Shown piece by piece: positions 22,883 to 34,896 of a stretch of DNA of 64,000 nucleotides; the stretch's first letter is position 1; the number at the start of each line of letters is the position of its first letter. Where the stretch lies: positions 9,204,001-9,268,000 of the forward strand of contig JADLSH010000395.1 of NCBI GenBank assembly GCA_016169945.1, in the 5' to 3' direction. The stretch comes from Trachythela sp. YZ-2020. Taxonomy: Eukaryota > Cnidaria > Anthozoa > Malacalcyonacea > Clavulariidae. Below the pieces are notes generated by a model, which ran no database searches, was not told where the DNA came from, and saw only the letters and a list, made by a program, of their open reading frames with translations. Both the position numbers and the translations under genes were made by a program.

Positions 22883-23698
22883 TCAATTATGCTAGAAATG
22901 AACACCAAATCTAGAACTTGAAAATTCATTGTGAATAACAAGTATGAAAATGTTTATTTATATTGGTGTTTTATTAAGGTCAATATTAACAATTATTGAT
23001 TAAGGTTGAACATCATATGATGAATTATCATGGCTGAAGATTGTGTTATAAAATATATAGAACATCTGCACATTTGGGTAAAAATCTTCAAAATAATGGC
23101 AGGAGATTATTTCTTCCCCCAACTAATACTAAAATATTTCAAACCCTTTCGTCACTGTTTTAGTTTTTGTTTAGTCTCAATTTTTCAAATTCTCTTTCCC
23201 CTAAAACATTAAAACTGATAAGCAACACAAAAAGAAACTTAATAACAAAATCAATGCCTAACATATTGGTATATATTGACCAATAAATTATTTTGCTTCA
23301 GGGTTTTAAAAATAGCCATACCGATCATTTAGTTCTATATTTATGTTTGGCATATTTCATACAATTTCTGATCCACTATTCCAGTTAAATTTACCAGCGA
23401 TAATACAGGAACTGTGAAAAAGTGCTCAGGTTTATCCAGTTATAGTTTCTTGGCTTGCATCTGATGACAATGAGCTCTTAATAGTCCAGAAAAAGCGCAA
23501 TAGAACTAAACATTTTTAAAACTCCGAGCTTAATAACGATTGTCTATTGCTAAAATAGATACAGAAAAATCTGTAATAATAACTAAATACGAACAAATGT
23601 AATAGGAAAAGAACAAAAAATTGTCACAAAGCGGCCAAGAAAACGTTTATCACTGTCAGTACGTGTAACCAAACGTAAAAACTGTCCAAGCTACTTAG
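22883..23698. other. AT-rich intergenic
   Basis: No recognisable coding sequence or repeat; the ORF at 23030-23212 has no family resemblance. Confidence 0.4.
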
Positions 23699-25142
23699 TT
23701 TATGGTTTGGCAAATTCCTGGCCATTACAAACTGCAGTAACAAAAATGTTTTTGAATCCTTCTTTGTTCTTCTTATGGGCAACAGGAAGAGTGAGATCCC
23801 TGCCACAGGCTCCGACCAAAGGGTAGCATACAGTATGTGAAGGATTCCTCTGAAGACACTTGTGGTCAAAATGGACAGTAATCATAAGATTTTCTTCAAA
23901 CATAGGCTTGTGTTTCTGCCCAGTTAGCCATCCCATAATTTCAGCAATTGATAAGTCGGCTTCTTCTAAGGTTCTTCTGCAGTGTCACAAGCGCTTTCAG
24001 ATGTTTCTCCATCAACGCAATCATCATCTTCTCTCCAAATTATAGCAGCTGCTTTAGTTGTGACTTCATGACCTTCAAAAGATATGACGAGGTCTTGTAG
24101 GTGGTCCATCATGGATTCTTCGGTTACTCATCTGGTTGAAGACTTGGGTGAATACTTCGGCTTGAACAGGCTGTAGAGGTAATCTCCATCCGGGACAGTT
24201 TGGGTATGGAATTATTCACAAAAAAAATTTGCAAGAGATCTGATGAATAGAGAGTAAGTCGCCAAATCCATGACTTCATGACCTTCAAAAGATATGACCG
24301 GGGTTCTGTAGGGGTGGTCCATGTGATTCTTTCGTTTTAACACATCTGGTGTTGAAGACTTAACATTTACTACTGGCTTGAACAGGCTGTAGAGGTAATC
24401 CGTATAGTTTGGTAGTTTGGTATTCATGGAAATCAAGGAAAATGGATTGAAAGAGATCTGAAGTCGTCTGAGTGAAGTCGCTCAAAAGTGTTCAGTCCAA
24501 TCTTGAACTGGTTCATATACAACAATCGGTGGTTGACAAAACTCACAATGTTATTTTCTTGAAGTCCTTCCCATGCTCAGTCTTGTATTTCTCAAGGTCG
24601 ATTAAATCTTTGAATGACCCGGGATGAACTGTGCACAACTTCCATCTTGATAAAGCAAGACATAATTTTCTTCACCATTAAAGTTGCAATCAAATGCTGT
24701 CCACTTTTCAACTCCTTTCTGTAGAATCTGAGCATACGTTGGTTGCACTTCTAAAAACTGAAATAGGAAGTCTCTTTCCCCAGACGGTTTTCATCGGTTG
24801 AAATTCAGAGCTGCAGCTTCTCTTGCTTGTTTTGTCTTTGATAAAATCATCCAAGCTCATTATTTTTGGAGACTTTGTTTCATTAGTTCCATTTGATGGT
24901 GGTCTACCGAATGAACTGCTGCTTGCAGTACTGCTTGGGCTGCAAGGACGAACTGTTTTTTTAGTCTTTGAATTCCAACCTGGATGCCCAACGTCTACCT
25001 GGTCACGTTTGCAGTTCCAGCAGTACCGAGACTGAAGTTTTATTTGAACTGAACATTTTTCCACAAAATCTAAAGTAAAACATCTTAAGCCACAAAATGA
25101 AAAATTAATACCATATGTTTGCAATACAAAAAGGCATCTCAT
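23699..25142 (-). pseudogene. HECT-type protein remnant: CWNCKR module to C-lobe
   Basis: From 25142 downward, the reading has a zinc-ribbon-like CWNCKRDQVD segment, a serine-rich linker, KIMSLDDFIKDKTSKRSC, and then a part similar to the ubiquitin-like region that precedes HECT domains (NYVLLYQDGS). After frameshifts and an internal duplication it ends at 23936-23699 with a HECT C-lobe-like segment: LSIAEIMGWLTGQ, then the candidate catalytic cysteine in VGACGRDLTLP, matching the family pattern T-C-x3-L-x-L-P, and a final GQEF. Most of the N-lobe is missing, so the order of parts suggests an internal deletion or unrecognised exons. Probably dead; similar copies are dispersed across the window. 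Confidence 0.6.
24060..24440. repeat. Imperfect tandem duplication of about 210 bp
   Basis: TGACTTCATGACCTTCAAAA and the following 100 bp, ending GGCTTGAACAGGCTGTAGAG, occur at about 24062 and again at about 24271 with small indels. It lies in the middle of the HECT-type remnant and helps to break its frame. Confidence 0.7.
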
Positions 25143-27290
25143 AATTGGAGATGATCTCAGTGGGCATTGCCCGCCTGTTACAGTACCATATGAAATTTGT
25201 GTGAAGTTTTAATGGAAATTTATGTTTGTTTGGCGAATCTTCTAATAGATATAGATAAATAGTAGATGGTGAACTAGAAATGATCATTGATCATATTGAT
25301 GAGGTACAGTAATGGCAAAAATAGTAACAATGGTACAACTATAACACAAGTTGGATATTTGAGAACTGAAATGCATTTTGCTGCAATTTGATCAGTGGTA
25401 AATCATAAGTTAGATTATAAGTTTAAGGTGGCTCCTTACAATTTTTAAAATGTGTAAAATTTAGGATAAACTTCTTGAATACTTTTTTCTGGTAAACCAA
25501 ACAAAAATTGAACAACTTATTTTGAAAAACATTCTAAGAGCTGAAAATTGTTCACAAAAATGACTTCATTGCCGTTTGCTATGGTACCAATCACGTTTCA
25601 ATATGGCCGAAATTTGGCTTTCAACACACTTTACTCTCCTGGTTACCATTTTTGAAATGTTTTCCTGTAAAAAATAGATTACTGGACGAGTTTAAAATAA
25701 TTCTGTAGAGCCAAAAATATTTATAACGAAAAATCATGCTGCTCTATACCGAATTTTCTAAACTTGTTCAGATGATCTGTTGTACTAGATGAAAATGTTT
25801 ATGACACAAAAAGTGGGGCTAACCAAACGTTTTTTCAAGTAAAGTGTGGGATCTTTGGAAAGAGCACAAAAAGTTAGTTAATAAGTTCTTCAACCTTTTT
25901 TGATTTAGTTTAAATAGTTTCTGAGATATAGACCTCCAAACATGGCAACTTTGGCCTTTTCAGAAAAATTGTCGTGTTGCTTGGGGTCTGGGACTCAGGA
26001 ATGCAACTGTAAACAAACACTATAAATTATATTACATTTTGTTTCTATTACTTACTAAAATGCGAACATTTGAAGGAGAAGTCTGTTTGTCTTGCTCAAA
26101 ATCGTTCTCCAGTGCCGAAAAATGTTCCTACGATTGTGCAGAATACAAAATCAAGGGTGAAACATACAAAACAACCTCAAAATTGAATTTGAAAGTGAGC
26201 CTTCATATGTCGTCGAGCATTGTCGAGCAAGTCTCAGCAAGAGAAAGTCTGCATTTTATAGCACTGACGAAATATGGATTAAAGAATACGTTTAAATGCA
26301 AGAAGAATGTATTAAATGGCCAAAACATCATTCACATCGATCGATCGCAATCTCGCAATTGTTTTGCAACTAGAAGCTTTTCATTAATATGTATGTATTG
26401 ACCAAACGAATTTCATTAATATTCACATGTCAGCCTTATTTGAAGAATACAACTATTAAGATACTACAGAAACCGGACAATAAGAGAAAAACGACAACAT
26501 AGTCCAAAAATCGACCGGATGATAAACGGTAGATAAGTTGGAATGTTTGTTAAACTAGGTTAAATTGTTGTGAGATAGAAAGGCAAAGGACTGATGCTGT
26601 TTCTCTGAAGTTACTGCCTTAGCTGCCAATTGACAAAGTTATCTTTCACAAATTTGGCTTTTCACAAATCATCCTGGACTTCCTGTTGTTTGCGTCACTA
26701 GATGGTCTTTCAAAATTGCTTTTGATCAGATCTTTTCAAAACCTGTTGTCTACAACCATACTGTTCAGTTGATTCAAGGTCTAAACTCTAAAGGGTCAGT
26801 TTCCATGTCTTAGCTTAATATTATCATAACATTTGGTCCCTTAAAATTTATCATTATATTCTAGACATGTACATTAGACCATTAGGTCACCATGTGGATA
26901 CATCAACAGGCTAGATAGTGATATCCTTGCTATTTTAGGAACATATAATAGTTTTTCCCTGTGACTCTTAACATGGTACAACAGGGTAAAACAACTCGCC
27001 GACCACTTGTTTGCATTTTCTCATCAAGGCAAGTAACTTAGCCAACCAGGTAACTTGCCTTCATATAAACACCCCCTTAAAACACATTATAGAAGTCTTT
27101 GCCATTGTTCTTTTAGGTCGCGTGTGGTGGCATACATGCAATTAACTGGATTAATAGTTCTTGTTTGTCTGATAGTTCTCATTGTGATCTTGTTCTTTCC
27201 GTGCTATCTACAGCTTTCAAAGCAAATGATGATTTGAAAGGATATGACAAATTTGAAGATGAAAACTATGTCTAATTAATACAGGCTTAC
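25143..27290. other. AT-rich intergenic with one unassigned ORF
   Basis: The ORF at 26039-26401 (+) is 120 residues and starts with a Cys-containing stretch (EVCLSCSKSFSSAEKCSYDC). This could be a zinc-binding fragment, but no family was recognised. Nothing else is supported. Confidence 0.35.
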
Positions 27291-27466
27291 AGGGTTGTAA
27301 AGTGGGGTGGGGTGGTTGAATCCCATTTTCCCACCAGCAATTTGTTTGAACCCCAGTCATAATGGCTATGGAACAGATTTGCCAGTGGTTCAAAACCAAT
27401 TCTCAGTTGTCCAGTGGAAAAGACTATAGGTATATCCCAGCTCCCATTTCACCCCTTCACAACCCT
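27291..27466. mobile_element. Possible MITE with imperfect inverted ends
   Basis: AGGGTTGTAAAGTGGGGTGG at the left is matched imperfectly by the complement of CACCCCTTCACAACCCT at the right. No target duplication is evident. Confidence 0.45.
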
Positions 27467-28584
27467 CATGAGTTTGTATTTCTATATTAAAATAGATACC
27501 ATTTAATTATTAAATTGTTGGGTATTAGACAAAATGGGCATATTGGGGCACATGAGTTAAAAATACATATAGCAAAGATTGAACACTGTATTTTTTCCCT
27601 TTCAATTACACTAAATGCACATTAGATATTAATACAGACTAGTCAATACATGTAAAATATCACAAGATTGTATCTATATTTACAAATATACACAAGGAAA
27701 CTAGAATTGTGACCCTTGATTGCTACTTTTCCCACTCTACATTTAAGCCAGTGGCAGACACTTCGCGAAATATTGGGGGTGCAAATTTGGTTGCCAACAT
27801 ATAACCATCCTTTTGTGGCTGCAAATTTAAATTCTTAAAACCTTTTTGACTTAAAATTAATGCAAATTACTTAAATTATAGCCTATCAATTACTTAAGCA
27901 ATGGGTTACTGGCCCTGCCTCCGGTGGAAAAATCAACTTTATTTTTATTTATTTATTTATTCAACTTCGCCAGATAAAGGTTATACAAATGACATACACA
28001 AGTGCACAACACAAATACAATACAAACAGTAACGAATGGCGGGGACACCACAACAGTTAAAACCAATTACTGTGGGCCCTTTAAATTTGGTAAATTTGGT
28101 GTGCTGCAAGGGAAACAAGTCTGTCTCTCCTCTCCTAATTTTCTGGCCTCCTGCCAGCCCGCCTCCCCCCTTAATTTCCTCCCGCCCGCATTTTCGTGCG
28201 CCCTTTATAACTTTGTGCACTTTTTATAACTTGCCAATCCTTTATAACTCCCCAATAAAAACCCCTTTAAGAGACAGACTTGGAGCAAATCTAGGCCGCC
28301 CATTATGAAAGATGTTTAAGCCCCTCCTCTATTCCCCCTTCCTCCCTCTTGAGATAGATTATTATGGGAGTCGTGCTAGTCATGCAAGTTTTGCGAGTCC
28401 TGCGAGTTTTGCGAGTCTTCCACTGTTTCAGCTCTCTCAATGCTTTCTACTCTATGTTAGTTTATAAATGGGCAAATGATATCTCTTTGATGCACAACCC
28501 ATTTATCCTTCTCTTCCCTTCTAAGTGGAAATTTACAGTGACCGTAAGCATGATAAAAAATTCATTACGTTATTCATCATATTA
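27467..28584. other. Intergenic, contains a probable LINE tail
   Basis: Apart from the possible retrotransposon 3' tail at 27930-28025, only C-rich low-complexity sequence (28130-28340) and short ORFs without resemblance are seen. Confidence 0.4.
27930..28025 (-). mobile_element. Possible 3' tail of a non-LTR retrotransposon
   Basis: The (TTTA)n tract beside AACTTCGCCAGATAAAGGTT looks like the reverse complement of a LINE 3' end with an (AAAT)n tail. There is no attached coding sequence, so a 5'-truncated copy is inferred. Confidence 0.35.
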
Positions 28585-28710
28585 ATAGACCTAAAGGCTT
28601 TTTCATGACGTCATCAAATGCGGAAAAACAACAACTAGCAATTGTCCTGTGGGACATCACAAAAACCTTTTTCGCATTTAACACTTTAACGTCATTGTGA
28701 AAAAGGTCTA
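28585..28710. mobile_element. Short MITE, TA-flanked
   Basis: Inverted ends (TAGACC...TTTTTCATGACGTCA and GTCATTGTGAAAAAGGTCTA) and an inner pair (GCGGAAAAA / TTTTTCGCA) fold the whole 126 bp. The TA at each end fits a TA-targeting superfamily. Confidence 0.6.
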
Positions 28711-29423
28711 CTGGTGCAGCATTGAAGTAAAAGATTCGAAATTTCCCTCAGAATTTCCAGTACCGGGGAATTTTGCTGCATCTACGGACACAAAAACCTA
28801 CAAAATAAGTTGTTATAGTTTTAATTTTGCACATCAATTAATGGGTTATGGGGTTGGTGCAAAGAAAAGAATATCATCCAATTTGTGATCTTTGCATCTC
28901 ATCTCGGCCGGGAATTTTGACTCTGGTAGTCTGGAGCTGCTCTGTTTCGGACCCAAACTTTTCATGTACTGATTACATCATATGTTGACATTTTACGATT
29001 TAGTATGGCTAATTAAGTTTGGCGCCTGAACTAACACATGTACGTTTGTCAGTTTGGGTTGTCAAGTCAGTTGGTTTGGCTAAATTCGAATTTAGTCCGG
29101 TGACTGAAAAGGTGCCACATACCATTCATAAGCCACATTGTTTATTTGGAATTTGTTCTTTCAGGCACAAGCTAACATGATGCTCTGCAGAAAAGAAGGG
29201 GAAAAGTCTGATTTTAAATATGAAAAAGAATACCGGTGGATATGGAGTTGAATAAAATACATCAGTTCTTGTGATTCTTAGATCGTGAAACAAACAACTG
29301 CACACATCATTACTGCATAAACGTCTGGTCATTTTTAAAGTAAATTAAGAGTAACACATGTACAATTGGTTATGTCTGATGCATCCAAAGGATAGAGACA
29401 TATATGAACACTATTGCTTAATT
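28711..29423. other. Intergenic, nothing recognised
   Basis: Short ORFs only (28697-28888 and 29126-29332), without family resemblance. Confidence 0.4.
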
Positions 29424-29575
29424 CAGTGGCGAAGCTAGCTATGGCAGTGGTCATGCTATGCTAATAAACATGCATCTAAAATAAGTAAAATACAATACAT
29501 TTCTAAAGGTTTGAATAATGCAAATCATTAAAAATTTGCATAACAGGACATTTGTTATGGCTAGCTTCGCCACTC
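29424..29575. mobile_element. hAT-like MITE, TIR CAGTGGCGAAGCTAGC
   Basis: The left end CAGTGGCGAAGCTAGCTAT is matched by ATGGCTAGCTTCGCCACT at the right. The flanks (GCTTAATT and GCTTATAATT) suggest an 8-bp target duplication that has since changed. Its ends resemble the element at 56288. Confidence 0.7.
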
Positions 29576-29998
29576 TTGCTTATAATTAATAGTTTCATAA
29601 TGCCAGAGCTTCTAAAATGTGTACGTTCCCCTCCCCAATCCTAAAGGCCCATTTACACACGACTATACTTCTTGCTGCAATTTGCAATACACCCACTCGA
29701 TAAATACGTCATGATTATCATGATTCATGAGCCAATACACGCTTCCGGAAAGTGTGTCACCTTGGCTGCAGAGCCTCGTTTTGGTGATTGAGACATGGCT
29801 TTAACTGATGTCAGATACACAGGAAACAAGACTATGGTTGTAGTCTTGCATTGGCATGTAAATCGCAGATTTTTCTGTTCAGGTCGAAAAGCGAACATTT
29901 TTACTTAAACAGATATTTGTTAAAAAACCAAACAACGTCATATACTGTATTGGTGTATGGTCTATTTTAGTGGCTCACACCCACCGAGTCAGTCTCTT

Positions 29999-31067
29999 TT
30001 AGTGGTTTAATTGGACGGAAATTGCCATCCCTTTCATATAGGAGTCCACCGTCCGGAGCTGATAATCAACAAGTCTTGAACCTGTCATTAACACATCATA
30101 GGTAAAGTTAGCGTCCGTCACTTGGGCACTTTTGATAACGAATGTAAATTTATCTTGGTTAACTTTACGTACAGATACAACCTTCATTCGTTGATGTTGT
30201 CTATGACACTTGGATAGTTGATTTTCAAAGACGATGCTCCTCTTTCTACGAAAGTGACTGCCATTGCGTTTCTCATTAGACTGTTTGGTTATAGTTGGTG
30301 TGGTATCATCACTTGAGCTACACTCTTCTGAATCCAAATGATGGTCCTCAGTTGCATGAGTTTCATTCTTTGACTCGTCCGAAGTGCTTTTGTCTTCATC
30401 TCTTGATTCAGCCTCACTGATGTCGCTTTGAATTGTATGGACTTCCTGTCTTACTGGATTCTTTCTTCTTTTTAGATTTCGAAGCTTTCGATTTACCCTT
30501 TTGTCTACGATCTGGTCTATGAGTACACATGGGATCCACACGAAAGCTTTTTTCAGATTCTTTCTCTTCATGAGTTTGTAGGTCATCCTTTCCAAATAGT
30601 TCTTGTGAGTAGAGAGCCGCACGGTGTATTTGCTTAGCTCTTTCTCTAGAATCTAGAAGATTTGAGTCTGGCCCAGTTCCTCTACATTTAGCTCCATCTC
30701 CGGAAATCTTCCACTGTCGTTCAAGCTTCACACTGTCTGTGACGTCATCTCAAATTGCATCAATCAAGCTCAGACCACAAAGGCCAGCCGTGGACCAGCT
30801 AGAATTCACTACTTCACTTCAGTTGGTATTAGGCACATTTGTTTTCAAATGATAAGCGCGGGAGAAATGTTCTCTTCGACAGTCCCACCAATCAAGCCAA
30901 GTTTGCAAAAATTTTCGTTTTGACGGTTTTTCATTAATGAACGCAGTCATCTTGCCGTACACACACTCATACGTAGAAGGACTAACAGCTGTTAACAAAC
31001 CGTTCGCTGCACGCTTAAAGTGCACCTCACCCCAAAAATATTTTTTGGCTATATCAAATCTTGGCAA
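29999..31067 (-). pseudogene. MULE/SWIM-type transposase C-terminal region
   Basis: The upstream part (31067-30819) reads KKYFWGEVHFKRAANGLL and LDWWDCRREHFSRAYH, typical of the region after the DDE domain in MULE-like transposases. It is followed by a stop-containing stretch with SLIDAI, then basic and acidic linkers (30731-30414 and 30622-29999, in different frames). The last part, KVNQDKFTFVIKSAQVTDA, resembles the entry to a SWIM zinc finger, but the CxC...CxH residues are not present. The catalytic part is missing. Several frames overlap, so exact boundaries are uncertain. Confidence 0.55.
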
Positions 31068-32789
31068 TGTTCATTACCATTATTCTAGCCAGTCAATTGC
31101 ATTTTCTGGCCAACAAACACGCTGAAATGGCTGGTCCACCATTATTCTGGCCAGATAACTGCATAAATATAGGGCTGAGTGGCCTTTCTGGTCATTTCCT
31201 ATTCTGTGGTTGGTAGCTTCAATGAATAAAAAAGAGGCCGTCCCCCACCTTTTGAACAAATAGTTGGTAAGACAAAGCTTAGTTTATAAAAGGATATTTG
31301 TGGTAAATTGAATAACAATTACTCAGATAACTAATTTAAGAACTTGATCTGTGAACCGACAAAAATGCCGAACATCGATGTATTTACTTCTGAAACGTTT
31401 TCAGATTATATACTGCCTAGCGATCTTAGATAACAATTTGTGAGGATTTGACTATGTTTTCAAAACTATCATGCAGCCATATGAAATTTAACAACACCCA
31501 CTAAATCTAATTGTATTTATGTTAATCAAAATGAAATTTAACCACTGAGTCTGAGGGGTTTTGACACAATGTAAAATCGTAGCAAGACAAATTATATGCA
31601 GTCAGAATCTTTAGACAATAAAATAGCCATACGAATTGGAATGGTGTTACAAACACCATTTTTTCAAACTATATTTCATGCCACACCCACGGTTTAATAA
31701 TCATTGTGAAGTAAGAAAATATGATTACTAAATCCTTTGTAAGCTTTCAAATAATGTTCGCATTCGCTTCAATGAATATACCTTGTATGACAACCTTAAA
31801 TTTATATAATTTATCTAAGATTGAGCTAGAATTGAGCAAGTTTTCAAAATTCTATATCTGGATTTGTGATAATAAATTTGCATGCACTAACCTGCGGTCG
31901 GAAGGTGACACAAAGTCAAAATTTATTTAAGACATAAAGAATGAGTCTGCATGCTTTATGGTGTGATAAAGCATGAGGGGAATGTTGGGATAAGATGAGA
32001 GAAGCGTGTAAAACATGAGGCGTAGCCGAGTGTTTTACACGCTTCTTGAGTGTTCACCCAACTTTCCCCGAGTGCTTTATCACACCATAAAGGCACAAGA
32101 CAAGATTTTCTATTTCTTTTATATTATAAGTGGTATATAAGCACAGTAAACAATTTTGTTAAAAGATCAATATTGATATTCTTCTAACATGTAATCACTG
32201 AAGTCACTCGCAAGCTTTTCAATGTTTTCATTGCTTGGCAACAACTACAAGCTTGAATTCTGGCCGGCGAAGGAGCGAAAAACATGCAACTCAAACAAAA
32301 ATTAGGGATTAAAAAGGCACAAAAACGGTTGTAAATTTTTCAAAAATAGTCCACAATGATAGACAGATTGGTTTTTCGTTTTTCTGCTTCACTTTTGTCC
32401 TGGATTTGGTATAAAAGCGAAGGTTTTTGTCCAGCTGCTTTTACGACATTCGCTGTCAAGTTGGATTTTTCATCTTGAACCAAATGTATCAGGCGGTTTT
32501 TGTTTGAAGGTATTGTTTGAATATCTTTGTTGTGTTTTTTGTTGTTCAATGGTTGGTGGTGAACAAATTTCTCATAAACATGTCATATTTGTGTAGGTTT
32601 TTGTCGTTGCATCTTGACAGCTTAAAAAACTATAGACATAGTTTTATCTAAATCAATGCCAAAATGGTTAATTTTAATTTTTTGCACCTAGAAATGTGGA
32701 TAAATTTTGTTTGGTTTGTGTTTAAATAGAGTTTTTGTACCTTTGAATGTCAAAATAGCACAGATTTTTGCGTTTCTTGTTGCCATTGA
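31068..32789. other. Intergenic with a foldback element
   Basis: No gene is recognised; the ORFs at 31721-31930 and 32340-32549 are not protein-like. The foldback element at 31952-32093 is the only structure. Confidence 0.4.
31952..32093. repeat. Foldback element with nested palindromes
   Basis: The outer arms (GCTTTATGGTGTGATAAAGC at 31953 and its complement at about 32072-32091) enclose a second inner palindrome around GCGTGTAAAACATGAGGCG / CGAGTGTTTTACACGC. The outer arm is itself partly self-complementary, so the whole 140 bp can fold into one long hairpin or cruciform. Confidence 0.8.
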
Positions 32790-34521
32790 ATGCGAACTTC
32801 AAGCAAAAAGGTACAGTATATTTCGAGCTCAAAAACAGCTACGAATGATAATGGTGAAAATATGCGTCCGCGAGATCGAGGACAAAAGAGCGTTTTTTCA
32901 GATGACTGTGGAGCATGGTCAGATTCTTCATCCACCAAAAAGCACCACTACATTTTTGAAAATGGCTCACCTATTTACCTTGGGGTAAAGAACGGTTTGT
33001 TTGCCCGATATTCAAAAGGAGAGAAACGCCCGATAAGCCCTCAACCAAACATAGACGATGTCCTTATTTTGAAAAGGTACTATACGACATTAAAAAGGGC
33101 ACCACAGTATAGAAAGCGTATAACGTGGGTGGAGAAATTTCCAGCGCAAACACAGAATGTGCATAAACATCTTGCTGTTGTGGAGTACACTGGACCCTTT
33201 CCAAAAGCCCCTGCGCCTCACGGGAATGCTAAAAATACAAACGCGGAGTACGTCAGAAGTAGTGAAGCGGCCAAATGCAAACTAGCTGAAAAGTTGAATA
33301 ATACACCGGTGCCACCAAGAAAAGTGCATGAGCACATGGTGCTGGAAGATCCGATAACAGCCCCACGAGATCTCAAACAAGCAAAAAATAAAAAATATTT
33401 GCAGAATAAGAAAAAAAGGTGCCAAACAAGCAAACTGTACTCAAGAAAAGCGAAAGAATACGGCTGATGACATAATAGCTTTGCTAAATATGATCCACGA
33501 GCATCCTTTCGTCCAGGAAATTGTTCAAACAAAAGGTAAACCTCCGGGGGTTATTTTATATCTAAAAGAGCAATTACAGGAAATGAAATGTTTTGCGCAT
33601 CAGATGCGACGCACCCAAGTGTTTTGGGAGTCGACAGGACATTTAATTTGGGTCCCTGTTACGTGACAATGCTGGTTTATCATCAAACAAATCTAATACG
33701 CAAGGGAACAAACAACCATCCCATAATGCTTGGGCCAGTTTTTCTACATTGGGATGGCTTGTATAAAACATATCATCGATTCTTTTCGCACTTGCAAAGT
33801 CAATTAGACAACTGCATATGTAGTATACAAGGCAGTGGTCGCCAACTCTTATTAGGTTCAGACGAGGAGAAAGCTCTGACAAAAGCAATGAAACAATGCT
33901 TTCCTTATTCTCACTACTTTTTATATACAATCCAAATAAATTTTGAGAGATCTTCTTGGGGAAAATGGACTGTTATCTTCGGAAGACGATAACGATTATG
34001 AACTGGCAAGTTTGGAGTTAGAAGAAAAGTACAGACGTCTGATCCCAAAGTTTGTCCCATACTTCTCGAACTTGCTGAAATCCCTTTTGGAATTCGTATT
34101 TCTACCAAGCAAAAACAACAAATGTGTACCTATCAATTGGAAAAACAATTCCTGCGAGAGCATGAACCATATTCTAAAACTATCGTGCGACTGGAAAGTG
34201 CAAAAAATTCCAGACTTAGTAGAGAAATTATATAGAATTGTAAAACTTCAGTTCGTTGACATGAAACGTGCCCTTTATGGCATGGGCAATTTTGAAATCG
34301 CTCTGTGGATGGCAACACACAAAGTCAACCAAACCAACTGGGCGGCTAAGTCGGAAGTGCAAAAAGAATTCCTATTCCAAAAGTTTTTGAGAGGCGTAAC
34401 CAAAAAGGAAAAGACAATTCAATCGACAGATGGAAGGCTGAAAATCCCAAAAACGCCAAGAGCCGCGAAAAAGCCAGGTCAACGTAAACGGGTGAAGTCG
34501 ACAAGAACTCAGAAACATTAG
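32790..34521 (+). pseudogene. MULE-like transposase, nearly full length but with three frameshifts
   Basis: Three overlapping readings make one protein. The N-terminal part (32790-33467) contains RPRDRGQKSVFSDDCGAW, HYIFENGSPIYLG and LKRYYTTLKRAPQYRKRI. After a shift at about 33450 comes EHPFVQEIVQTKGKPPGVI. After a shift at about 33610 comes the first catalytic Asp region, LGVDRTFNLGPCYVT, then IMLGPVFLHWDG and the second Asp region, LLLGSDEEKALTKA. After a shift at about 33940 comes NNSCESMNHILK, with the candidate Glu, and a basic C-terminus to 34521. Order and spacing match a family of MULE-type transposases common in corals and sponges (recognised from memory, about 600-650 residues). 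The shifts could be real decay or assembly indels. Terminal repeats were not found. Confidence 0.75.
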
Positions 34522-34896
34522 TCTAATTTTTTATTTATATATTGCTACAATTAACAATGCATGTATACATGCCACGACTAAAAATCGATAAGACGTTAAT
34601 TGGAAGTCTTCATAGTATTATATTAATCTTACTATATATACTGCATGTAAGTCTGTGTAGTTTAATACTTATATAATAGTTGTAAATAAGGGAATGTTAC
34701 AATCATATTAAATATCATCACTTATAAAAGTGTGGCGGGCTTTGATATTTATTCCAAAAATCGTTTATAGTTTGCTTAATATGAATCGATTATATCTATA
34801 ATACTATTTGCGTTTCGATCGTTTGCACAGCATATATTCGTCATTGACATTGTGGTCTCAATGCGAGAATCCTTTGACTTGATTTGAATTGTCGTG
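34522..34896. other. AT-rich spacer
   Basis: No feature is seen between the transposase stop and the left edge of the palindrome. Confidence 0.4.
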
